This document shows positions 1 through 5,828 of a DNA stretch of 12,558 bases, piece after piece. A program made the translations under genes and the position numbers. Source of the stretch: an uncultured Candidatus Saccharibacteria bacterium. Lineage in GTDB: Bacteria > Patescibacteriota > Saccharimonadia > Saccharimonadales > Saccharimonadaceae. The stretch covers positions 1 to 12,558 of the forward strand of contig CALBZW010000010.1 in the NCBI GenBank assembly GCA_937889535.1, written 5' to 3'. The notes beneath the pieces were generated by a model. That model saw only the letters and a list, made by a program, of their open reading frames with translations. It searched no databases and was not told the origin of the DNA. Numbering within the stretch: the first letter of the stretch is position 1; each line of letters starts with the position of its first letter.

Positions 1-52
1 ACCGGTGTACGCGGTTTTGCAGACCGCTGCGTCACCACTCCGCCACAGTGCC
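1..52 (-). tRNA. tRNA-Cys (GCA), partial, 3' part outside window
   Basis: On the minus strand the sequence begins with a 7-nt acceptor arm GGCACTG (46-52), then TG, a D arm of GCG/CGC with a GTGG-containing loop, and an anticodon arm GCGGT-CTGCAAA-ACCGC. The 7-nt loop carries anticodon GCA (Cys). The variable loop and the start of the T stem (CCGGT) follow, and the window edge cuts the rest. The layout matches bacterial tRNA-Cys. Only the 5' two thirds are visible, so CCA encoding and the T loop cannot be judged. Confidence 0.9.
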
Positions 53-60
53 ATAACTTT

Positions 61-89
61 ATTCTAGCATAGTTCTACGAAAATGCCTA
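61..89 (-). promoter_or_regulatory. Promoter of tRNA-Cys
   Basis: Read on the minus strand there is a -35-like TAGGCA (84-89, 4 of 6 matches to TTGACA), a 17-bp spacer, and an extended -10 TGC-TAGAAT (61-69). The -10 ends 8 nt before the first tRNA base, so transcription should start almost at the mature 5' end. Confidence 0.55.
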
Positions 90-135
90 CCTGACATAAG
101 AATCTAGTTTATCATAACCGCAGCTTAAACTGTAT

Positions 136-141
136 TATAAT
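136..141 (+). promoter_or_regulatory. -10 box for a leaderless transcript of the 148-714 gene
   Basis: A perfect TATAAT ends 6 nt before the ATG at 148, so the expected transcription start is the A of the start codon. No Shine-Dalgarno sequence lies between them. No convincing -35 is seen at 16-18 bp. Confidence 0.55.
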
Positions 142-147
142 AGATAC

Positions 148-714
148 ATGAATAGACGATTAGAGTTGATAACTGGCGTTCTAGGCGTCCTATGCCTGGC
201 GCTAATAATTGGCCATATGGTCATTCAGAATGGGCGTACGCCAGAGGATGATTTAGAGGATTTAAATCAAGTAGAGGAAGTTAAGTCTAATATGTCTTCG
301 AAAGATGAAATTATAGACAGGTTCGTAGCTGCATATAATGCCAGATATAGTGATAAAATTACCAATATAAAGCGAGGAAATATACGAACAAAATATTCTG
401 GCGCCATAAAAGGCTATTCTATTAACATAATAAACGCTAATAATGCCGCCGCAGAATCATTTAATGTTACGATCAATAACAAACACGAGGAGTCATGCTC
501 TGATACCATATATGAAATATATGGTAATCTTTTAAAGATTCTAGATGAATCCCTTACAGATACACAGATATACGATAGTATATCGACTTTAAAAAATACA
601 CAGCAACTCAGCCAATTCCAGCTTAACGATATCAGCGTCGACTATATACCTATGGTTGACCAACCATGCCAAGCAGCATCTCGTCTGGACATACAAAGTA
701 AGAACTACAAATGA
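148..714 (+). CDS. Membrane-anchored extracytoplasmic protein, unknown function
   Basis: 188 residues. A short basic N terminus (MNRR) is followed by one hydrophobic helix at about residues 8-28 without a lipobox, then a hydrophilic domain (about 30-188) rich in Asn, Ser and Ile. This suggests an N-in signal anchor with the bulk outside the membrane. Two cysteines in the exported part (C117, C174) could form a disulfide. I do not recognise a family. The start is set by the TATAAT box 6 nt upstream; there is no SD. Base composition is clearly more AT-rich than in the neighbours: ATA is the main Ile codon and AGA appears among the Arg codons, while ligA and uvrB use ATT/ATC and CGY. That suggests a recent arrival or weak selection. 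The gene ends in TGA just before a decayed surface-protein fragment on the other strand. It is very likely a real gene, but its function is unknown. Confidence 0.75.
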   Translation: MNRRLELITGVLGVLCLALIIGHMVIQNGRTPEDDLEDLNQVEEVKSNMSSKDEIIDRFVAAYNARYSDKITNIKRGNIRTKYSGAIKGYSINIINANNAAAESFNVTINNKHEESCSDTIYEIYGNLLKILDESLTDTQIYDSISTLKNTQQLSQFQLNDISVDYIPMVDQPCQAASRLDIQSKNYK

Positions 715-788
715 CCTACTTTCTCGCCAAAATAAGACACTACGCCATTAGCGACATACCCGCTACAGACAAAAGTGAGTGGTAATTT
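714..788 (-). pseudogene. Possible small remnant of a FISUMP-type surface protein
   Basis: A minus-strand frame spells LPLTFVCSGYVANGVVSYFG, which resembles the FVRSG-containing segment near the C terminus of FISUMP ('major paralogous domain') proteins. The DNA at 761-776 matches 1157-1172 at 14 of 16 bases. The latter lies in the clearer remnant downstream and encodes its FVRSG, so the two fragments look homologous; here Arg (CGT) has become Cys (TGT). The frame is only 28 codons from ATG (789-791) to stop, so it is not a working gene. The assignment rests on a short match. Confidence 0.35.
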
Positions 789-793
789 CATTC

Positions 794-822
794 TTGCTCA
801 AACCCGCCCGATATGCTATACT
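794..822 (+). promoter_or_regulatory. Promoter of tRNA-Gly
   Basis: -35 TTGCTC (794-799), 17-bp spacer, -10 TATACT (817-822) preceded by TGC, giving an extended -10. The start would fall about 4 nt before the mature tRNA 5' end at 833. Confidence 0.7.
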
Positions 823-832
823 CAATACAAAT

Positions 833-909
833 GCGGGCGTAGCTCAGTTGTTTAGAGCGCTTCCTTGCCAAGGAAGAGGTCGAGAGTTAGAGTCTCTTCG
901 CCCGCACCA
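833..909 (+). tRNA. tRNA-Gly (GCC) with encoded CCA and unusual U19/A56
   Basis: A complete cloverleaf is present. Acceptor GCGGGCG (833-839) pairs with CGCCCGC (899-905), discriminator A906, CCA 907-909. D stem is GCTC/GAGC, anticodon stem CTTCC/GGAAG (860-864/872-876) with loop TTGCCAA and anticodon GCC at 867-869, and T stem GAGAG/CTCTT (882-886/894-898, one G-U). The oddity is in the elbow: the D loop reads AGTTGTTTA, so G18 is kept but position 19 is U (851), and the T loop reads TTAGAGT, so position 56 is A (889). The normally near-invariant G19-C56 pair is thus replaced by a potential U19-A56 pair. All stems are intact and both a promoter and a terminator are present, so the gene looks active. 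Confidence 0.95.
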
Positions 910-923
910 GATTAGTTTTATCC

Positions 924-952
924 GAACACTCCTAGAAATAGGAGTGTTCTTG
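924..952 (+). terminator. Terminator after tRNA-Gly
   Basis: A perfect 11-bp stem GAACACTCCTA/TAGGAGTGTTC with a GAAA tetraloop (924-949) is followed by a short, interrupted T run (TTG). It lies 15 nt after the tRNA CCA end. The U tract is weak but the hairpin is strong and well placed. Confidence 0.7.
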
Positions 953-995
953 TGTCATAGGTTAAAGATCGGCACCGCAACCGGCCACGCCTCCA

Positions 996-1187
996 GCGGA
1001 GGGGGAAACCGTTGTAACGATTGTTGTTGTTTGACGGGTTGACATTGCTAGTATTGAATAACAAGCGATAGGCGTTGGTGGTCGAGTACGCTGTACGCGA
1101 CCAGATATTACCCTCATTACCTCCACCATACAGACCATCTACATATAGCAACACCCCGCTACGGACAAAAGCCAAAAACAGTCGCAA
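996..1187 (-). pseudogene. Truncated FISUMP ('major paralogous domain') surface protein, C-terminal remnant
   Basis: Reading the minus strand from about 1169 to 996 gives a run beginning FVRSG, then IWSRTAYSTTNAYRL, then NVNPSNNNNRYNGFPLR. This is the typical C-terminal pattern of FISUMP-domain proteins (W-S-R/S-T-A, A-Y-x-L, N-x-x-P, R-Y-x-G-F-x-x-R-C). The family usually ends R-C-[VL]-A-R-stop, but here the frame continues with W-R-R-G-R and runs through the tRNA terminator hairpin, so the end is frameshifted or replaced. The upstream part (export signal and the rest of the domain) is missing; an in-frame stop lies near 1218. No start site with SD is visible. It is therefore a broken fragment. 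FISUMP proteins are predicted cell-surface proteins, often in many copies per genome; their function is not established. Confidence 0.7.
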
Positions 1188-1189
1188 AA

Positions 1190-1394
1190 TTAAAATAAGA
1201 AGCTCCTCTACCTGACCTCAGCCTTAGCCTAGGTCAATCCACTATCCTCTTTTTTGCTCACCTTGCCTAAAGAGGGGGCTTCACGATCTTTGAAAACGAA
1301 AACACCTGACGGCTGGAGCTTGACCTCAATAACTGGCAGTAGTTTCCATGGACGACGCGATCCACTTTTCTATTCTACCAAAAATTCCCATCAA
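1190..1394. other. Stretch without supported gene
   Basis: Short open frames exist on both strands (for example a plus-strand frame from 1254 that runs on to 1523), but none has an SD, a promoter or a recognisable protein, and the plus-strand frame runs antisense into the end of the 1490-1936 gene. Together with the FISUMP remnants, this suggests decayed DNA. No RNA gene is recognised. Confidence 0.5.
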
Positions 1395-1421
1395 GAAAAA
1401 AGGACGCCATTTCAAACGTCC
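1395..1421 (-). terminator. Rho-independent terminator of the 1490-1936 gene
   Basis: On the minus strand GGACGTT pairs with GGCGTCC (stem of 7 with two G-U at the apex, 1402-1421), followed by a run of six T (1396-1401). It lies about 70 nt after the stop codon of the minus-strand gene. Confidence 0.7.
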
Positions 1422-1489
1422 AAAATTTTCCTGGGGAGGGTGGCTATGGGAGCCACAGAAATTACAAGGGTCGCAGAAGTCTATAGAAC

Positions 1490-1936
1490 CTACAGACCAA
1501 TAATTTCAACTGCACGCTCATAAGCCACTTTTGCCTCTGGAAAGATCCCCTGACGCATCATTACCAAAAACTCTAATGACGCCATCTCCTCTGGCCCAGT
1601 GATTTCGTACTCGGGCCCGAGTAGCCTTGGATTGCGAATCAATCGCAATCCTTCCACTGCAATTTGCATTAACTGTTCCTGATGGCTCACTCTGTCTAGA
1701 GTCGCCCGTTTCGTATCTGTTATAGCCTCACTTGCCAATACGACCGTCAGCGTTCGAATATCGACGAGATAATCTTTTAGCCGTACTGGCGCTGACATGC
1801 CGTGGTCATGCATTAAAGTTGTCAAACTCAAAATCTGCGCCACTGCTCCCAACCCCTGGCGTGGAGCTAACCGTACTTTTGCTAAGGATTGAGTTTTCTC
1901 CATTTGCACCCCCGGCAACCAAATCTGCTTCTTCAT
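1490..1936 (-). CDS. Unknown cytoplasmic protein, 148 aa
   Basis: The protein has no signal peptide or membrane segment, no cysteine, and a composition suggesting mostly alpha-helix, rich in Leu, Ala, Val, Glu and Arg. It has a histidine-containing stretch LMHDHGMSAP near residue 41 and a C-terminal half around RLIRNPRLLGPEYEITGPEE. I do not recognise a family and assign no function. The start ATG (1934-1936) is fixed by a very strong Shine-Dalgarno AGGAGGTGG (1943-1951 on the complement). A near-consensus promoter lies upstream and a terminator lies downstream, so this is a monocistronic, probably well expressed gene. It is transcribed divergently from the structured leader at 2067. Confidence 0.75.
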   Translation of the reverse strand: MKKQIWLPGVQMEKTQSLAKVRLAPRQGLGAVAQILSLTTLMHDHGMSAPVRLKDYLVDIRTLTVVLASEAITDTKRATLDRVSHQEQLMQIAVEGLRLIRNPRLLGPEYEITGPEEMASLEFLVMMRQGIFPEAKVAYERAVEIIGL

Positions 1937-1982
1937 GAATTACCACCTCCTAAGATCGTAATGTTCCACACCCCATACCACC

Positions 1983-2011
1983 ATTATATCACACATTATC
2001 AAAAAAGTCAA
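1983..2011 (-). promoter_or_regulatory. Near-consensus promoter of the 1490-1936 gene
   Basis: Minus strand: -35 TTGACT (2006-2011), 17-bp spacer, extended -10 TGA-TATAAT (1983-1991). This gives a leader of about 40 nt carrying the AGGAGG SD. It is one of the best promoter matches in the window and is divergent from the promoter at 2052-2060. Confidence 0.85.
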
Positions 2012-2051
2012 TAGAAAACACCGCTTTTGCCCGTCAACGTCAGCCGGGATA

Positions 2052-2060
2052 TGTTATAAT
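2052..2060 (+). promoter_or_regulatory. Extended -10 promoter of the structured leader
   Basis: TGT-TATAAT (TATAAT at 2055-2060) with no good -35. The expected start is near 2067, which is exactly the first base of the long helix that follows. Confidence 0.65.
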
Positions 2061-2066
2061 ATCAGT

Positions 2067-2178
2067 GTTGAGAATACATTTGAAGAACCGCTTAGCTTTG
2101 TAATGGGCTAATGTTGTCGGAGCTAAGTCTTCAAGTGTGTTCTCAACAAATACATCTTAACATTAGCCCATTTCGGGC
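2067..2178 (+). promoter_or_regulatory. Long structured 5' leader with a loop complementary to downstream sequence
   Basis: Bases 2067-2086 pair with 2128-2147 in a 20-bp helix (18 Watson-Crick, 2 G-U), with no mismatch. After a four-base bulge ACCG, CTTAGCT (2091-2097) pairs with AGCTAAG (2121-2127). The 23-nt apical loop contains AATGGGCTAATGTT (2102-2115), which is perfectly complementary over 14 nt to AACATTAGCCCATT (2159-2172). That downstream arm can instead join a small hairpin GCCC-ATTTC-GGGC (2166-2178) ending 14 nt before the ATG. The layout is that of an H-type pseudoknot or of mutually exclusive structures. I do not recognise it as a known riboswitch. A mobile inverted-repeat element is the main alternative. 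Confidence 0.6.
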
Positions 2179-2192
2179 AGAAAGTGAGTCAC

Positions 2193-2738
2193 ATGACACA
2201 AACTAAATCCGACAAAACCAAAGCCAAATCTAACCTGTTTCACAATCCTAAACTCCTTATCGGTAGTATCATCGGCGCCGTTGCCGTAATCGCGACCATT
2301 GTCGCCATTATCATCGTCGCACTAAATTCCGGTTCTAAAGAATACAGTTTTAGTTCCCCGAAAGACCTCAAAGAGTATGTTGAATTAGACAAGGGTATCT
2401 ATAAGGCTGAAATTTCTTTCATTGACGGATTATCGGATAAAAAGACTGAAGATTTGAAGCCCTATAGTCTCGCGAAGCTTCAAAGTCTTACGGTAGTTGC
2501 CTGTAAAATTACCGTTGACGACAAAAATCTCTTCGAGACAGTTCTAGTTGGCTCTAATAGTAATATCTTCTATCAATATGGCGACAAAAACAAACCCAGC
2601 GAAACTTTTGAGATTACTGAGAAGAAGAATTACGCTATTGAGTGCATGACTGATTATGACTATAACGATGCTCAGCGTGAGGCCGCTAAAAACACTACTG
2701 ACCTCTATACGATTACCATCACAAAACAACAAAAGTAA
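2193..2738 (+). CDS. Membrane-anchored extracytoplasmic protein, unknown function
   Basis: 181 residues from ATG 2193. A Lys-rich cytoplasmic tail (1-20) is followed by one transmembrane helix (about 21-44) and an exported domain (45-181). Two cysteines, C104 in VVACKITV and C151 in AIECMTDY, may pair as a disulfide. I do not recognise a family. A GTG at 2184 in the same frame could extend the protein by three residues. ATG is preferred because the only SD-like bases (AGAAAGTGAG, 2180-2188) lie just before it, although the SD is weak. The gene follows the structured leader at 2067-2178, so its translation may be under RNA control. It is closed by a strong terminator and appears monocistronic. 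Confidence 0.8.
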   Translation: MTQTKSDKTKAKSNLFHNPKLLIGSIIGAVAVIATIVAIIIVALNSGSKEYSFSSPKDLKEYVELDKGIYKAEISFIDGLSDKKTEDLKPYSLAKLQSLTVVACKITVDDKNLFETVLVGSNSNIFYQYGDKNKPSETFEITEKKNYAIECMTDYDYNDAQREAAKNTTDLYTITITKQQK

Positions 2739-2757
2739 TAAAAACTTTCCCAGTACT

Positions 2758-2786
2758 AATCAAGCCTAGCCTAGGCTTGATTTTTT
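2758..2786 (+). terminator. Rho-independent terminator after the 2193-2738 gene
   Basis: AATCAAGCCTA pairs perfectly with TAGGCTTGATT (11 bp, loop GCC; 2758-2782), followed by TTTT. Its 3' arm also holds the -35 of the next promoter. Confidence 0.85.
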
Positions 2787-2805
2787 GATTACGCTTATGT
2801 ATAAT
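2777..2805 (+). promoter_or_regulatory. Promoter of the 2839-3096 gene
   Basis: -35 TTGATT (2777-2782) lies inside the 3' arm of the preceding terminator. After a 17-bp spacer comes -10 TATAAT (2800-2805). The start near 2812 gives a leader of about 27 nt with SD AAGGA at 2827-2831. Confidence 0.7.
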
Positions 2806-2838
2806 TCACAACAAGATTAATTAAACAAGGAAAAACAA

Positions 2839-3096
2839 ATGCCAAACAACAAAACTCCAAGAATCCCGAGCGAATACACTCCAATCTCGATGTGGGGTTA
2901 TTTTGGTTATCAAATCCTCTTCTCGATTCCGGTCATTGGCTGGATCTTTATTATCGTCTTCGCACTCACCGCGCCGAATCAAAACCTCAAAAACTTCGCT
3001 CGTTCTCAGTTCTGCGTCATGATTCTTTGGCTCTTCTTAGTCGTTATTATGGCTACTAGTGGCCTCTTTGTCTCCATGATGCAAAATCTCATGTAG
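2839..3096 (+). CDS. Small two-helix membrane protein, conserved unknown
   Basis: 85 residues with two hydrophobic helices, about 22-44 and 60-80, joined by a short polar loop NQNLKNFARSQF. The opening EYTPISMWGYFGYQ and the NFARS loop resemble a small membrane protein seen as 'hypothetical' in Firmicutes and CPR bacteria. This is from memory and no function is known. SD AAGGA lies 7 nt before the ATG. The gene has its own promoter. A TATAAT 20 nt after its stop codon starts the lemA transcript, so it is probably not part of the lemA-htpX operon, though read-through is possible because no terminator separates them. Confidence 0.75.
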   Translation: MPNNKTPRIPSEYTPISMWGYFGYQILFSIPVIGWIFIIVFALTAPNQNLKNFARSQFCVMILWLFLVVIMATSGLFVSMMQNLM

Positions 3097-3116
3097 CCAA
3101 ACCCCAGTCTTTGCTA

Positions 3117-3140
3117 TATAATAGTCCTATAACTTAGGAG
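3117..3140 (+). promoter_or_regulatory. -10 box and SD of lemA
   Basis: TATAAT at 3117-3122 (TATATAAT, with TGC just upstream) and SD AGGAG at 3136-3140, five bases before the ATG at 3146. No clear -35. Confidence 0.6.
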
Positions 3141-3145
3141 AAAAT

Positions 3146-3715
3146 ATGATTCCATTGATTATCATTCTTGTCATCGTCGTGATCATAATCGCTGCGATTT
3201 GGGCGACTTACAACAGCTTGGTCAAGCTCGACGAGCGCGTGAACGAAGCTTGGTCTGACATTACGGTGCAGCTCAAGCGTCGTGCCGACTTAATCCCGAA
3301 CCTCGTTGAGGTTGTCAAGGGTTACGCTAAGCACGAGAGTAGTGCGATCAAGGATGTCTCTGAGGCTCGTGCGAAGATGATGGGTGTGCGTAGTGTCTCG
3401 GATAAGGCTGCTGCCGACAATTCCTTGACCGGCGCCCTGTCGCGTCTCATGGCTGTCACTGAGGCTTATCCGGAGCTGAAGGCGAACACAAACTTCCAGC
3501 AGCTCACCAGTGAAATTTCCGACACCGAGGACAAGATTCAGGCCGCTCGCCGCTTTTACAATGCCGGTGCGAAGGAATTGAATACTAAAATTAAACTCTT
3601 CCCGTCAAACATCATTAATAATCTCGTCGGTCATTTCAAGCCTCGTGATTATTATGAAGTTGCCGAAAGTGAAAAGGAGAAAATTGACAAAGCTCCCGAA
3701 GTTAAATTTGATTAA
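3146..3715 (+). CDS. lemA: LemA family protein
   Basis: 189 residues, the usual LemA length. One N-terminal transmembrane helix (about 2-24) with almost no cytoplasmic tail is followed by a long helical domain. Family hallmarks are visible: YNSLVKLDERVNEAWSDI, then VQLKRRADLIPNLVEVVKGYAKHE, then YPELKANTNFQQL, and near the end RRFYNAGAKELNTKI and FPSNIINNLVGHF. LemA proteins are membrane-bound helical-bundle proteins of unclear biochemical role, often encoded next to the membrane protease HtpX as here. The SD is AGGAG, five bases before the ATG. The next gene, htpX, follows after 48 nt containing a strong hairpin, so the two are probably co-transcribed. Confidence 0.95.
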   Translation: MIPLIIILVIVVIIIAAIWATYNSLVKLDERVNEAWSDITVQLKRRADLIPNLVEVVKGYAKHESSAIKDVSEARAKMMGVRSVSDKAAADNSLTGALSRLMAVTEAYPELKANTNFQQLTSEISDTEDKIQAARRFYNAGAKELNTKIKLFPSNIINNLVGHFKPRDYYEVAESEKEKIDKAPEVKFD

Positions 3716-3725
3716 CGGAGTTGTT

Positions 3726-3752
3726 GGCGCTATTGCATGACGCAGTAGCGCC
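3726..3752 (+). promoter_or_regulatory. Intercistronic hairpin between lemA and htpX
   Basis: GGCGCTATTGC pairs with GCAGTAGCGCC (11 bp, one G-U) around an ATGAC loop. Only three T follow, so it is a poor terminator. It ends four bases before the htpX SD AGGA (3757-3760) and may act as an RNA stability, attenuation or processing element. Confidence 0.6.
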
Positions 3753-3763
3753 TTTCAGGAATT

Positions 3764-4642
3764 ATGTACAAGCAAATTGCCGCCAACAAGCGAAACACTG
3801 TCTTCATCATGCTCGGATTCGTAGCTTTTATCGCTGCGATTGGGGCAATTTTTGCCTATGTCTGGCATGATTGGTGGATTGTCGCCTACGTTCTCGTCAT
3901 TGCGGCGATTTATGCGGTCTTTCAATATTTTGCTGCTAGCAGCCTTGCAACCGCAATGACCGGAGCGAAGGAGATTAAGAAGCGTGATAATCCGCGTCTC
4001 TATAATACCGTCGAAAATCTAGCGATTACCGCCGGGTTACCGATGCCCAAGGTTTACATTATCGACGACCCAGCGCCGAATGCTTTCGCAACTGGTCGCG
4101 ATCCCGAACATGCGGTCGTCGCTGCGACTACTGGCCTACTGGACATTATGGATAATAAGGAACTCACCGCCGTCATGGCGCACGAAATGTCGCACGTGAA
4201 GAATTATGATATTCGCGTTTCGATGATTACTTTTGGTCTCGTCTGTGTCGTCGGTCTGATTGCCGACATGGGGATTCGCATGATGTGGCTGACTAGTAAT
4301 CACGACGACGAGGACAGTAGCCCGATTGCGCTGATCGTTTTAGTTTTGACGTCGATTTTGGCGCCAGTCGCTGCCTCTGTGGCGCAGATGGCGGTTTCTC
4401 GTGAGCGCGAGTATTTGGCGGACGCTAGCGCTGCTCACCTCACCCGTTATCCCGAGGGCATGATTTCTGCTTTGAAGAAACTCGATACTCATGCTCGCCC
4501 GATGAAGCACCAAAATCCCGCGACCGAGGCCTTGTTTATTAATAATCCCCTGAAAAAGGGCATGCTAAGCAACTTGTTTAGTACCCATCCTCCAATCGAA
4601 AAACGCATTGAAAGGCTTGAACATGGCAAAAACACCTTCTAG
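3764..4642 (+). CDS. htpX: HtpX family membrane zinc metalloprotease
   Basis: 292 residues. HtpX is an M48 integral-membrane endopeptidase that degrades damaged membrane proteins with its active site facing the cytoplasm. Two N-terminal helices (about 13-32 and 38-58) are followed by the catalytic segment AVMAHEMSHVKNYDIR with zinc motif HEMSH (H140, E141, H144). Two further helices (about 152-175 and 187-210) follow, and then SREREYLADASAAHL, where E216 is the expected third zinc ligand. The C-terminal STHPPIEKRIERL is also typical. Length and motif order fit an intact enzyme. SD AGGA is only three bases from the ATG, a short spacing. The gene follows lemA and overlaps the next gene by 20 nt, so the three are probably one operon. 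Confidence 0.95.
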   Translation: MYKQIAANKRNTVFIMLGFVAFIAAIGAIFAYVWHDWWIVAYVLVIAAIYAVFQYFAASSLATAMTGAKEIKKRDNPRLYNTVENLAITAGLPMPKVYIIDDPAPNAFATGRDPEHAVVAATTGLLDIMDNKELTAVMAHEMSHVKNYDIRVSMITFGLVCVVGLIADMGIRMMWLTSNHDDEDSSPIALIVLVLTSILAPVAASVAQMAVSREREYLADASAAHLTRYPEGMISALKKLDTHARPMKHQNPATEALFINNPLKKGMLSNLFSTHPPIEKRIERLEHGKNTF

Positions 4643-5783
4643 GAAGCACAGAGAAGACGCTAGCGGCAAGGGAAGAACGAAAGCGCCGAAACTGTCAAAA
4701 AAGACCAAAAACCCCCGAAAAGCACCAAAAATGCTCTCTAAAGCGAAATCAAAGCTAAAAAACTCCAAATTTGGACGAAAAATTGGCGCCCAAATTTCCA
4801 AAATTCAGGCAAAACGTGCTGAGCATGTTCATCTGCATAAGTCATTTAAGCGCTCCTACCGCGAAGATTATACCCGAGCGACTGAGACGCCGGGTCTACT
4901 TAGTCACGCGATGCTGACTTTCAAGACGATTTTCTCGCATTGGCGGACCTTTTTGCCGTTCGTGCTGCTCATGGTTTTGCTCTATACGGTGATTGTCGGA
5001 TTGATGAGCGAGGAAACTTATCAAGAAGTCGGTGCGGCGATTGACGAGTCTGGTGCCGAGCTAGCTGCCGGGGAAATTGGCAATTTTGCGAAAGCTGGGC
5101 TGATCTTGTTCTCGACTTTTACGACCGGTGGCCTTGATACTGGCATGGACGAATCCGGCATGATGTTTATGATTGTGCTATTCCTAATTATGTGGCTCGT
5201 GACGATTTTTCTCTTGCGCCATTTCTTCGCCGGCGAACAGCCACGGCTGCGCGATGGGTTGTACAATTCACTTGGGCCGCTACTTGCGACGCTGGTGATT
5301 TTTGCTATTATTTTCGTCCAAGCTTTGCCACTGATGTTGGTTGCGATTACCTATTCCGCTGCCGTGATGACCGGTTTTCTAAATACGCCATTCTACGCGT
5401 TGGTGTATTCTATCTTTGTTGCACTTATGCTGCTACTTAGTGGTTATCTTTTGTCGAGCTCGCTCATGGCGCTCGTCGCCGTGACTGCTCCCGGTATGTA
5501 CCCGATTCGCGCCATGCTGGCCGCGTCGGATTTGACCGCTGGTCGGCGGATTAGGATTATTCTTAGGATTTTGTATCTCATATTAGTAGTGGCGTTGATT
5601 TATATTATTGTCATGTTGCCGATTATCTTGCTTGACATGTGGTTGAAAAGCATTTGGGATTGGTTGGTCGGTTGGCCGGTGGTCTCGGCATTCCTGGTAG
5701 CTTGTACTTGCTTCGTCTTTATCTACGCAACGACCTATATCTATATTTATTACCGTTGGCTACTTGATTATAAAGAAAAATAG
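4623..5783 (+). CDS. Polytopic membrane protein with long basic N-terminal tail, unknown
   Basis: 386 residues from ATG 4623, which overlaps the last 20 nt of htpX in another frame. The SD-like GAAAGG lies within htpX, so translation is probably coupled. A TTG at 4608 would add five residues but lacks support. Residues 1-80 form an unusually Lys/Arg/Ser-rich cytoplasmic tail. About six membrane segments follow (roughly 109-129, 180-199, 217-246, 257-285, 313-340, 352-376). The stretch around RAMLAASDLTAGRRIRIILRIL resembles the 'ALxxSxxLxxGrxwri' signature of YciC/GPDPase-type membrane domains, which is only a hint. Position after lemA-htpX suggests a role in the membrane or envelope. The exact function is unknown. 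Confidence 0.85.
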   Translation: MAKTPSRKHREDASGKGRTKAPKLSKKTKNPRKAPKMLSKAKSKLKNSKFGRKIGAQISKIQAKRAEHVHLHKSFKRSYREDYTRATETPGLLSHAMLTFKTIFSHWRTFLPFVLLMVLLYTVIVGLMSEETYQEVGAAIDESGAELAAGEIGNFAKAGLILFSTFTTGGLDTGMDESGMMFMIVLFLIMWLVTIFLLRHFFAGEQPRLRDGLYNSLGPLLATLVIFAIIFVQALPLMLVAITYSAAVMTGFLNTPFYALVYSIFVALMLLLSGYLLSSSLMALVAVTAPGMYPIRAMLAASDLTAGRRIRIILRILYLILVVALIYIIVMLPIILLDMWLKSIWDWLVGWPVVSAFLVACTCFVFIYATTYIYIYYRWLLDYKEK

Positions 5784-5793
5784 ACGCCTAGAG

Positions 5794-5822
5794 TTTACTA
5801 AAATGCCGAAGTGTGATATAAT
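5794..5822 (+). promoter_or_regulatory. Promoter for the leaderless 5829-6119 gene
   Basis: -35 TTTACT (5794-5799), 17-bp spacer, extended -10 TGA-TATAAT (5817-5822). The -10 ends 6 nt before the ATG, so transcription should start at the A of the start codon. Confidence 0.7.
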
Positions 5823-5828
5823 ATAGTT

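Noticed and set aside
779..1042. Plus-strand open frame of 87 codons
   Set aside because: It runs through the whole tRNA-Gly gene and its terminator and has no SD; the tRNA explains the sequence.
1254..1523. Plus-strand open frame of 89 codons
   Set aside because: It has no promoter or SD, crosses the minus-strand terminator and runs antisense into the end of the 1490-1936 gene, and gives no recognisable protein.
2067..2178. Known riboswitch or tracrRNA-like element
   Set aside because: I could not match its helices and loops to any class I know, and there are no CRISPR genes nearby; it is kept as an unassigned structured leader.
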